Notes under the pieces: model-generated
The model's database searches: none
What the model was told of the DNA's origin: nothing
The model's input: only the letters and a program-made list of their open reading frames with translations
Translations under genes and position numbers: made by a program
Assembly: GCA_023436025.1 (NCBI GenBank)
Contig: JAEZKX010000250.1
Coordinates: 1-7,326 of the forward strand
From: Pseudomonadota bacterium
GTDB taxonomy: Bacteria; Pseudomonadota; Gammaproteobacteria; Burkholderiales; Burkholderiaceae_C
Length of the DNA: 7,326 nucleotides
Reading direction: 5' to 3'
Shown here: positions 1-6,076 of the stretch, in pieces
Numbering within the stretch: position 1 is the first letter of the stretch
Layout: the number at the start of each line of letters is the position of its first letter

Positions 1-2148
1 GTCGACACGGCCGCCGCGGCGGCCATGCCGGGCGTGGTCAAGGTGGTGAGCGGCGCCGAGCTGGCGGCCGCCGGCGTCAAGCCGATCCCGACCCTGCCGG
101 GCCTGCCCGACGGTTCGGGCGTGCAGACGGCGCCGCGGCCGGTGCTGGCGACCGACCGCGTGCGCTACGTCGGCGAGGCGGTCGCCCTGGTGGTGGCCGA
201 TACCCTGCAGCAGGCGCGCGACGCCGCCGAGGCGGTGGTGGTCGACTACGAGGAACTGCCGCACGTGGTCGACCTGGCCACGGCGGTGCAGCCGGGCGCG
301 GCCCAGGTGTTCGACGGCGCGGCGCACAACATCGCGGCGCAGCTGCGCCACGGCGACGCGTCCAAGGCCGCGCAGGCCTTCGACAGCGCCGCCCACGTGA
401 TCCGGCTGGAGGTCGTGAACCAGCGCGTCAACGGCCTGTCGATCGAGCCGCGCGTGGTGCTGGCCTGGATCGCCGAGGACGGCCGCCTGAACCTGCGCAT
501 GAGCAGCCAGATGCCCAGCGGCGTGCGCAATTCGATCTGCAACGACATCCTCGGCCTGCCCGTCGAGCAGGTGCGGGTGACGGTGGGCGACGTCGGCGGC
601 GGCTTCGGCATGAAGACCGGCGTGTATCCGGAAGACGCGGCCACCGCCTGGGCCGCCTGGACACTGCGGCGCCCGGTCAAGTGGGTGCCGGACCGCAGCG
701 AGGAATTCCTCTCCGTCACCCACGGGCGCGACCAGCGCGCGCAGGCGGAGCTGGCGCTGGACGCCGACGGGCGCATCCTGGCCCTGCGCCTGCGCACCCT
801 GGCCAACGTCGGCGCCTATGCCACCGCCACCGGCATGCTGATCCCGCTGCTGATTGGGCCGTGGGCGCAGACCAGCGTCTACCACGTGCCGGTGATCGAC
901 TTCGACTTCCAGGCGGTGCTGACCAACACCATGTGCACCGGCGCCTACCGCGGCGCCGGGCGGCCCGAGGCGATCTTCATCATGGAGCGGCTGATGGACG
1001 AGGCGGCGCGCCAGACCGGCATCGACCGCATCACCCTGCGCCGGCGCAACTTCATCCGCCCCGAGCAGATGCCCTACACCAACCCCATGGGGCAGACCTA
1101 CGACGTCGGCGCCTTCGAGAAGATCATGGAGCAGGGCTTGGCACTGGCCGACTGGAACGGCTTCGAGGCGCGCGCCGCCGACAGCCGCGCGCGCGGCATG
1201 CTTCGCGGCCTGGGCATCGCCACCTTCCTCGAATGGACGGGCGGCAACGTGATGGAGGAGCGCGTCACGGTGGAGGTGAAGGCGGACGGCTTCATCGAGG
1301 TGGCTTCGGCCGTCAACCAGATGGGGCAGGGCATCGCCACCACGCTGGCGCAGCTGGTGGTCGACGTGTTCGGCGTGCCCCTGGAGAAGGTGCGCGTGGT
1401 GCTGGGCGACACCGATCGCGCCAACGGCTTCGGCAGCGCCGGATCGCGCTCGCTGTTCACTGGCGGCTCGGCGCTGTCGCTGGGCTCGGCCAAGACGCTG
1501 GAGCAGGCGCGCCTGCTGGCCGGCGAGGCGCTGGAGGCGGCACCTGCCGACCTCGACTACCAGGCGGGCCGCTTCAGCGTGAAGGGCACCGATCTCGGCA
1601 TCGACCTGTTCGCGCTGGCCGGCCGCCAGCCCGAGGGCCGCATCTTCGTCGACCACACCAGCGCCGCGGCCGGCCCCAGCTGGCCCAACGGCTGCCATGT
1701 CAGCGAGGTGGAGATCGACCCGGCCACCGGCATGGTGCAGGTGGTGCGCTATGCCAGCGTCAACGACGTCGGCCGCGTGGTCAATCCGATGATCGTGCGC
1801 GGCCAGCTCGATGGCGGCGCGGTGCAGGGCATCGGCCAGGCGCTGTGCGAGCACATGGTCTATGACGCCGACAGCGGCCAGCCGCTGACCGGCAGCCTGA
1901 TGGACTATGCGGCGCCGCGCGCCGACATCATGGCCTGCGACTTCGCGACCGAGATGGACGAGAGCGTGCCTTGCAGCAACAACCCGCTGGGGGTCAAGGG
2001 CGTCGGCGAGCTGGGCACCATCGGCGCGACGCCCAGCATCGTCAATGCGGTGGCCGATGCGCTGGCGCGGGCGGGAAAGGCCGAGGCGGCACGCGGCCTG
2101 GAGATGCCCTTGACGCCGGCGAAGGTGTGGGGCCTGTTGAATGCATGA
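1..2148 (+). CDS. Xanthine dehydrogenase/CoxL-family molybdopterin-binding subunit (form II), 5' truncated
   Basis: Large, molybdenum-cofactor-binding subunit of a molybdenum hydroxylase, an enzyme class that oxidises aldehydes, purines or N-heterocycles with water as oxygen donor. The frame is open to base 1, so the ATG at 25 is probably internal. 715 residues are visible and, compared with a usual length near 770-790, I infer about 60 N-terminal residues are outside the window. Numbering from the first visible codon, the cofactor motif GGGFG is at 199-203, the AYRGAGR signature at 315-321, QMGQG at 440-444, and the GVGE motif with the catalytic glutamate at about E670. AYRGAGR marks form II; form I CO dehydrogenases carry AYRCSFR with the copper-binding cysteine, so CO oxidation is unlikely. 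Such subunits normally work with a [2Fe-2S] and often an FAD subunit; neither is in the window, so they may lie upstream. The substrate cannot be read from sequence. The gene converges on dadA with 24 bp between. Confidence 0.93.
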   Translation, partial: VDTAAAAAMPGVVKVVSGAELAAAGVKPIPTLPGLPDGSGVQTAPRPVLATDRVRYVGEAVALVVADTLQQARDAAEAVVVDYEELPHVVDLATAVQPGAAQVFDGAAHNIAAQLRHGDASKAAQAFDSAAHVIRLEVVNQRVNGLSIEPRVVLAWIAEDGRLNLRMSSQMPSGVRNSICNDILGLPVEQVRVTVGDVGGGFGMKTGVYPEDAATAWAAWTLRRPVKWVPDRSEEFLSVTHGRDQRAQAELALDADGRILALRLRTLANVGAYATATGMLIPLLIGPWAQTSVYHVPVIDFDFQAVLTNTMCTGAYRGAGRPEAIFIMERLMDEAARQTGIDRITLRRRNFIRPEQMPYTNPMGQTYDVGAFEKIMEQGLALADWNGFEARAADSRARGMLRGLGIATFLEWTGGNVMEERVTVEVKADGFIEVASAVNQMGQGIATTLAQLVVDVFGVPLEKVRVVLGDTDRANGFGSAGSRSLFTGGSALSLGSAKTLEQARLLAGEALEAAPADLDYQAGRFSVKGTDLGIDLFALAGRQPEGRIFVDHTSAAAGPSWPNGCHVSEVEIDPATGMVQVVRYASVNDVGRVVNPMIVRGQLDGGAVQGIGQALCEHMVYDADSGQPLTGSLMDYAAPRADIMACDFATEMDESVPCSNNPLGVKGVGELGTIGATPSIVNAVADALARAGKAEAARGLEMPLTPAKVWGLLNA

Positions 2149-2172
2149 GCCGGACGCGCGCGCCGGCGCCGC
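2149..2172. terminator. Possible hairpin between convergent genes
   Basis: The 24 bp between the two convergent stop codons hold an inverted repeat, GCCGG at 2149-2153 and CCGGC at 2163-2167, around an alternating CG loop that can itself pair. There is no T-tract on either side, so this is not a canonical intrinsic terminator. It could only act as a weak barrier or together with Rho. Confidence 0.2.
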
Positions 2173-3501
2173 TCAGGTTTCCAGCGCGGGCTCCAGGTCC
2201 CGCGCCCGGCGATCGAAGCCGTAGAACCGGAAGTCCATCCGCGGCATGCGTCCGCCGATGAGCTCGGCCATCGCCTTGCCCGAACCGGCGCCGTGGGTCC
2301 AGCCGAGCGTGCCGTGGCCGGCGTTCACCCACAGACCGGCGACCCGGGTGCGCCCGATGTAGGGAATGTTGGTGGGCGTCGCCGGCCGCAGGCCGGTCCA
2401 GAACCTGGGATCGCCGCCTTGCTCGGGCAGGCGCGTGTCGCACACGCCCGGCAGCACCCGCTCGATGCGCTCGGCCAGCATGCGGCAGCGTGCCCGCGCC
2501 AGGCTGGTGTCCAGGGTCGCGTCGTAGCCCGACAGCTCGATGGTGCCGGCCACGCGCAGCTCGTCGCCCAGGCGGCTCATGGCCACCTTCACCTCGTCGT
2601 CGATGGTGCTGACGAAGGGCGCGGCCTCGGGCTTCTTGAGCTTGAAGGTGGCGCTGTAGCCTTTGCCGGGGTAGATCGGCAGGTCGACGCCGACCTGGCG
2701 CAGCAGCGGCGCGGTGTAGGACCCCATGGCGACGACCACGTCCCCGGCCACCAACCGTTGCGCTGCGCCGCTGGCGCGGTCGCGCACCTGCACGGCAGCG
2801 ATGGCGCCGCCGGCGGTCTCGAGCCGCTCGATGTCGTGGCCGTAGAGGAACTGCACGCCGCGCGCCGCGCACCGCCGGGCCAGCTGCTGCGTGAACACGC
2901 GCGCATCGCCGCTCTCGTCGCTGGCGGTGTAGGTGCCGCCCACGATGCGGTCGAAGTTGCGGAAGGCCGGTTCGATGGCGAACAGCTCCTCGCGGCTGAC
3001 CACCTTGCGGTCCACGCCGTGCTTCTGCATCAGCTCGGCCGCGGCGCCGGCCTCGTCGAAGGCCGCCTGGTCGGTGTAGAAGTGGGCGATGCCGCGCTCC
3101 AGGCGGTGGTAGTCGATGCCGGTGGTACGCACCAGATCCCGCAGGGCTTCATGGCTGTAGCGGCCCAGCGCCACCAGCTGGCGGACGTTGCGCTCGAAGG
3201 CGGCGTCGTTGCACTGGGCCAGGAACTGCAGGCCCCAGCGCCATTGCTGCCAGTCGAGCTGGGGGCGGAACAACAGCGGCGCGTCCTGGCGGAACATCCA
3301 CTTCAGCATCTTGGCCGGGGCATGGCGGTTGGCCCAGGGCTCGCAGTAGCTCACCGAGATCTGGGCGGCATTGGCGAAGCTGGTCTCCAGCGCGGCGTCG
3401 GGCTGGCGGTCGACCACGACCACCTCATGGCCGCGCTCGGCCAGGTGCCAGGCGGTGCTGATGCCGATGATGCCGGCGCCGAGGACAAGCGTTTTCTGCA
3501 T
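2173..3501 (-). CDS. dadA: D-amino acid dehydrogenase, DadA-like FAD flavoprotein
   Basis: Oxidatively deaminates D-amino acids (D-alanine is the classical substrate) to 2-oxo acids and ammonia, passing electrons from FAD to the respiratory chain at the inner membrane. The 442 residues match the family length (E. coli DadA has 432). The N-terminus carries the Rossmann motif GAGIIG at residues 8-13 with the acidic D31 at the end of the second strand. As in E. coli DadA, there follow an ALETS-ANAxQIS segment near 37-49, a KWMF motif, GYSATF in the middle, and a C-terminal FWTGLRPATP block followed by GHGTLGWT. The start fits because the Rossmann strand begins at once, as in the E. coli protein, though no good Shine-Dalgarno precedes it. 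No alanine racemase (dadX) is adjacent. The divergent neighbour is an ArgP-type regulator, a likely controller. Basic or other D-amino acids are possible substrates; this is inference from context. Confidence 0.92.
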   Translation of the reverse strand: MQKTLVLGAGIIGISTAWHLAERGHEVVVVDRQPDAALETSFANAAQISVSYCEPWANRHAPAKMLKWMFRQDAPLLFRPQLDWQQWRWGLQFLAQCNDAAFERNVRQLVALGRYSHEALRDLVRTTGIDYHRLERGIAHFYTDQAAFDEAGAAAELMQKHGVDRKVVSREELFAIEPAFRNFDRIVGGTYTASDESGDARVFTQQLARRCAARGVQFLYGHDIERLETAGGAIAAVQVRDRASGAAQRLVAGDVVVAMGSYTAPLLRQVGVDLPIYPGKGYSATFKLKKPEAAPFVSTIDDEVKVAMSRLGDELRVAGTIELSGYDATLDTSLARARCRMLAERIERVLPGVCDTRLPEQGGDPRFWTGLRPATPTNIPYIGRTRVAGLWVNAGHGTLGWTHGAGSGKAMAELIGGRMPRMDFRFYGFDRRARDLEPALET

Positions 3502-3579
3502 GCGCGCAAGTGTGGTCCGCGCCGCCGCTTTTCAAAAGCAGGATTAAACTGTCTCTGGAAAAATCAGATCTGCTAATAC
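3502..3579. promoter_or_regulatory. Divergent dadA/argP promoter region with two palindromes
   Basis: This 78-bp spacer must carry the start signals of both divergent genes and is clearly more AT-rich than its flanks. It contains a perfect 13-bp odd palindrome, GCTTTTCAAAAGC, at 3527-3539, and a perfect 8-bp palindrome, CAGATCTG, at 3565-3572. LysR regulators usually bind dyads in the spacer between their own gene and a divergent target, so both are candidate operator elements. I could not place a convincing -35/-10 pair for either gene. Neither start codon is preceded by a clear Shine-Dalgarno. Confidence 0.55.
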
Positions 3580-4494
3580 ATGAGCGCCTACGATCCCGCC
3601 GCGCTTGAATGCCTGGCCGCCATCGTGGAAGAAGGCGGTTTCGAGCGCGCCGCCCAGCGGCTGCACATCACCCAGTCGGCGGTGTCGCAGCGGCTGCGCG
3701 CGCTGGAGGCGCAGGTCGGCACGGTGCTCATCGTGCGCAGCCGGCCGCTGCGGCCCACGCCGGCGGGCAAGCTGCTGCTCAAGCACACCCGGCAGCTGAG
3801 GCTGCTGCGGGCCGACCTCGAGCGCGACCTGCGCGAGCTGGCGCCCAGCGCCGCCGGCGCGCTGCGCGAGGACGAGCGCATCTCCATCGCCGTCAATGCC
3901 GACAGCATCGCGACCTGGGCCCTGCCAGCCCTGGACGAACTGGCGCGCGAAGGCCTGCCGATCGAGATCATCACCGACGACCAGGACTTCACCCACGAAT
4001 GGCTGCGCGAGGGCCAGGTGATGGGTTGCATCACCACGCTGAAGCAGGCGCTGCGCGGCTGCAAGGTGGTGGCGCTGGGCGCCATGCCCTATGTCGCGGT
4101 CGCCCAGCCGGACTACGCCCACCGGCACCTGCCGCAAGGCCTGACGCCGCACAACTTCCGCGACGTGGCCTTCGTCGCCTTCAACCGCAAGGACGACATG
4201 CAAGGCGAGTTCGTCAGCCGCGCCGTGGGCCTGCGGCGCGTCGGCCTGCACCAGTTGTTCGTGCCGAGCTCGGAGGGCCAGGTGCGCGCCGTGCTCGCCG
4301 GTTGGGGCGTGAGCGTGGTGCCGGAGCTGCTGGTGCGGGGACTCCTGGCGCAGGGCGCGCTGGTGGACGTCGCGCCGCAGCTGCGCGTGCCGGTGCAGCT
4401 CTACTGGCACTGCTGGAACCTGCAGTCGGAGGTGCTGGATGCCTTGAGCGAGGCGCTCACGCGGGCGGCGGCAGCGGCGCTGGTGGCAGCGTAG
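3580..4494 (+). CDS. argP: LysR-family transcriptional regulator, ArgP (IciA/LysG) type
   Basis: DNA-binding regulator with an N-terminal winged helix-turn-helix (about residues 7-65, including AAQRLHITQSAVSQRLRALE) and a C-terminal periplasmic-binding-protein-like effector domain. It resembles E. coli ArgP throughout: ERGFERAAQ-like text near 18-26, the RP-RPTxxGxxLL segment after the HTH, AVNADSIATWALPAL at the start of the effector domain, and a YWH motif near the end. At 304 residues it is about the length of E. coli ArgP (297), and the start aligns with it. In enterobacteria ArgP senses lysine and arginine and activates the argO exporter and lysine-repressed genes; its relative LysG activates lysE. 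Here the divergent gene is dadA-like and no exporter is present, so the target probably differs. The ATG has no evident Shine-Dalgarno, so translation could be leaderless or unusual. The name rests on recalled sequence similarity. Confidence 0.9.
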   Translation: MSAYDPAALECLAAIVEEGGFERAAQRLHITQSAVSQRLRALEAQVGTVLIVRSRPLRPTPAGKLLLKHTRQLRLLRADLERDLRELAPSAAGALREDERISIAVNADSIATWALPALDELAREGLPIEIITDDQDFTHEWLREGQVMGCITTLKQALRGCKVVALGAMPYVAVAQPDYAHRHLPQGLTPHNFRDVAFVAFNRKDDMQGEFVSRAVGLRRVGLHQLFVPSSEGQVRAVLAGWGVSVVPELLVRGLLAQGALVDVAPQLRVPVQLYWHCWNLQSEVLDALSEALTRAAAAALVAA

Positions 4495-4500
4495 CCAGCG

Positions 4501-4629
4501 TCAGCGCGGCGCGCTTGCGCCTTGCGGATGGTTGAACTCGCCGTTGCCTTCGGGCGCGGCCAGCGCCAGCAGCAGGGCCGCCACGACGGCGGCGAGCCAA
4601 GCCAGCGTTTGGACCCACAGCGATTTCAT
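4501..4629 (-). CDS. Small single-pass membrane or signal-peptide-like protein, 42 residues
   Basis: This short gene is unrecognised but well supported. The ATG at 4629-4627 is preceded by a very strong Shine-Dalgarno, GGGAGGGG, at suitable spacing, and the frame runs 42 codons to TGA at 4503-4501. The product starts MKSLWVQTLAWL, continues with a hydrophobic run of Ala, Val and Leu to about residue 25, and ends in a polar tail of about 17 residues (PEGNGEFNHPQ then GASAPR). This fits one transmembrane helix with the tail outside, or a signal peptide with a very short mature peptide; an AxA-type site near 22-25 makes cleavage conceivable. It converges on argP with only 6 bp between stop codons, so the two transcripts should overlap at their 3' ends. 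It lies 153 bp downstream of the universal stress protein gene, beyond a hairpin, and may have its own promoter. Function unknown. Confidence 0.72.
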   Translation of the reverse strand: MKSLWVQTLAWLAAVVAALLLALAAPEGNGEFNHPQGASAPR

Positions 4630-4718
4630 GCCGCCCCTCCCGCGCGATGCGCGTCACGGATTGCAACGCGCTGCATGGAGTGTGAACGAGCCTGCAAGTC
4701 CACAGGTGGCGCTTGTGT

Positions 4719-4742
4719 AAAGGCGCTCGCCCTTTTTGTTTA
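4719..4742 (+). terminator. Possible weak intrinsic terminator, plus strand
   Basis: An imperfect hairpin pairs AAAGGC (from 4719) with GCCCTTT (to about 4735), with one bulged C, and runs into a T-rich tail (TTTTTGTTT) on the plus strand. It could stop transcripts reading through from argP, although it lies about 225 bp past the argP stop and behind the small opposing gene. The stem is short. Confidence 0.3.
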
Positions 4743-4750
4743 AAGCGGTA

Positions 4751-4772
4751 AGGCGGATGCACGAATCCGCCT
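4751..4772 (-). terminator. Hairpin after the universal stress protein gene, likely terminator
   Basis: A perfect 8-bp stem (AGGCGGAT at 4751-4758, ATCCGCCT at 4765-4772) encloses a 6-base loop, starting 10 bases beyond the stress-protein stop codon in the direction of transcription. On the minus strand it is followed by TACCGCTTTAAAC, which is only weakly T-rich. It is therefore either an imperfect intrinsic terminator or a stabilising 3' hairpin that partly separates the stress-protein gene from the small gene downstream. Confidence 0.5.
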
Positions 4773-4782
4773 GCAATGTGAA

Positions 4783-5205
4783 CTATCGAATCAGCAGCAC
4801 CGGAATGCCGCACTTGGCGAGCACGTCGGAGGACACCGATCCCATCAGCACGCGGCCCAGGGCGCCGTGGCCGTGGCTGCCCATGATGATCATGTCGTAG
4901 CCGTTGTCGCGGGCGTAGTCGGCGATGGTCTCGCCCAGCGGACCGACCTTGAATTCGGCCGTGCACCCGAGCCCGTGCGACTCGAGCGCCTCCTTGGCCG
5001 GCTGCAGCACCTTGGCGGCTTCGTCGCTGTGGTAATCGCTGGCCGCGGTCGCGCCCAGGTTGGAGCGCACGTGCGGCGGCAGCGGGGCCTGCGCGTTCAA
5101 CAGGGTGTAGGTGTGGCTGGCGTCGAACAGGGTCTTGTTGGCGCCGACGTAGTCGAGCATCTTGCGGGTGTACGCACTGCCGTCGACGGCAAGCAGAATC
5201 TTCAT
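4783..5205 (-). CDS. Universal stress protein, UspA family
   Basis: Single-domain cytoplasmic universal stress protein of 140 residues, the usual length. It begins MKILLAVDGS, the first strand with the conserved aspartate D8 that contacts nucleotide in ATP-binding members. It ends with the canonical motif G109-x2-G112-x9-G122-S123 inside GSHGHGALGRVLMGS, followed by a terminal GIPVLLIR strand. The intact motif places it in the ATP-binding class rather than the UspA-like non-binding class. Such proteins are induced by starvation, oxidants or stationary phase and support survival; the precise role is rarely known. A Shine-Dalgarno (GGAG, 5 bases before ATG) supports the start. It lies 34 bp downstream of the phosphoesterase gene on the same strand, so co-transcription is plausible, with a hairpin shortly after its stop. 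Confidence 0.95.
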   Translation of the reverse strand: MKILLAVDGSAYTRKMLDYVGANKTLFDASHTYTLLNAQAPLPPHVRSNLGATAASDYHSDEAAKVLQPAKEALESHGLGCTAEFKVGPLGETIADYARDNGYDMIIMGSHGHGALGRVLMGSVSSDVLAKCGIPVLLIR

Positions 5206-5239
5206 GGGTTCTCCGGATGGGTTGCGTTCGGCGCGCAGC

Positions 5240-6076
5240 CTAGCATGCGCGCGGGGGGGTGGGGACGATGAGCGTCAACTCAGGTCGGAAATCCGCCTGC
5301 TCGCCCTTGGCCGCATAGCCTAGCGTGTTGGCCACCACGCGGCAGCCGTGCGCCATGTAGTCGTGCTGGCAATGCAGGTGGCCATGCAGCCAGAGTTGCG
5401 CCTGCGCGAGCAGCGGCTCCAGCGAATTGCAGAAGCCGGCGGTCGACGGGGTCACGCCGTAGCGCGGATCGGCGCTGCGCAGGCTGGGCGCGAAGTGCGT
5501 GACGACCACCGTCGGGCCATCGAAGGGCCGGCCCAGTGCCTCGCGCAGCCACTGCTGGCACACCAGGCCCTGTTCGCGCCACGCCTCGGCCAGCATCGGC
5601 CGGCCGTCGCGCATCGCGGCCGCCTTCTCCAGGTAGAAGTTGGCGGCGCGGAAGGCCTTGTGCCGCATCTTCAGCACCTGCCCCAGCGCCGGCTCGGGCG
5701 CTTCGGGCGCGAGGGCCAGCGCATCGAAGTCGGTCCACAACGTGGTGCCGAGGAAGCGCACGCCTTGCAGCACGACCTCCTCGCGCTCCAGCCAGGTGAT
5801 GCCGAGTTCGGCGCACAAGGCGCGCAGGCGGTCGTGCGTCGCGTCGAAGTCGCGGTTGTCGTATTCGTGGTTGCCGGGCACGTAGAGCACCGGAGCCGGC
5901 CAGCCTTGGCGCGGCGAGAAACGCGTGAGGCCGAAGTCCTCGTCCTGCAGGCGCGAGCCGCGCTGGTAGGAGCCGATGTCGCCGGCGAGCACCAGCAGGT
6001 CGGCGTCGGGGGCGGGGCGGGGATGCAGGTCCGGTTGCGCTTCCAGGTGCAGGTCGGACATGAGCTGGATCTTCAC
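5240..6076 (-). CDS. Calcineurin-like metallophosphoesterase (GTG start)
   Basis: Binuclear-metal phosphoesterase of about 278 residues, read from a GTG at 6076-6074. All metal-site motifs of the family are present in order: D8-x-H10 in SDLHLE, G32-D33 in LVLAGD, G68-N69-H70-E71 in YVPGNHEYD, the histidine in VVVTHFAPS at about 194, and GHLH at about 232-235. It is probably an active hydrolase, but the substrate (protein, nucleotide or small phosphoester) cannot be inferred. The frame stays open upstream to an ATG at 6196, but those extra 40 residues lie inside the LysR gene and look like out-of-frame translation. The chosen start gives the KIQLMSDLHLE beginning typical of the family and overlaps the regulator's TGA in a GTGA junction, implying translational coupling. 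A run of seven G at 5252-5258 lies in the last codons, so the extreme C-terminus deserves care in a draft assembly. Confidence 0.92.
   Translation of the reverse strand: MKIQLMSDLHLEAQPDLHPRPAPDADLLVLAGDIGSYQRGSRLQDEDFGLTRFSPRQGWPAPVLYVPGNHEYDNRDFDATHDRLRALCAELGITWLEREEVVLQGVRFLGTTLWTDFDALALAPEAPEPALGQVLKMRHKAFRAANFYLEKAAAMRDGRPMLAEAWREQGLVCQQWLREALGRPFDGPTVVVTHFAPSLRSADPRYGVTPSTAGFCNSLEPLLAQAQLWLHGHLHCQHDYMAHGCRVVANTLGYAAKGEQADFRPELTLIVPTPPRAC

Noticed and set aside
681..1865. A 394-codon frame inside the molybdopterin subunit gene
   Set aside because: It overlaps the true frame in a shifted phase and gives an Arg/Ala/Gly/His-rich product, whereas the main frame carries all cofactor and active-site motifs.
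1..2148. Aerobic CO dehydrogenase (CoxL form I)
   Set aside because: The active-site loop reads AYRGAGR rather than AYRCSFR, so the copper-ligating cysteine is absent.
2293..3576. A 427-codon open frame on the plus strand opposite dadA
   Set aside because: It is antisense to a gene with unmistakable DadA motifs. Its product is a low-complexity mix of Ala, Gly, Val, Gln and Leu without domain signatures. Long antisense frames are expected at this GC content.
3571..3579. An extended -10 promoter element, TGCTAATAC
   Set aside because: It directly abuts the argP ATG, so transcription would start inside the coding region, and no -35 lies at the correct distance.
4457..4966. A 169-codon minus-strand frame across the stress-protein end and the argP end
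   Set aside because: It is out of frame with the stress protein over its own coding part, reads through the spacer without a start signal, and overlaps the better supported 42-codon gene in another phase.
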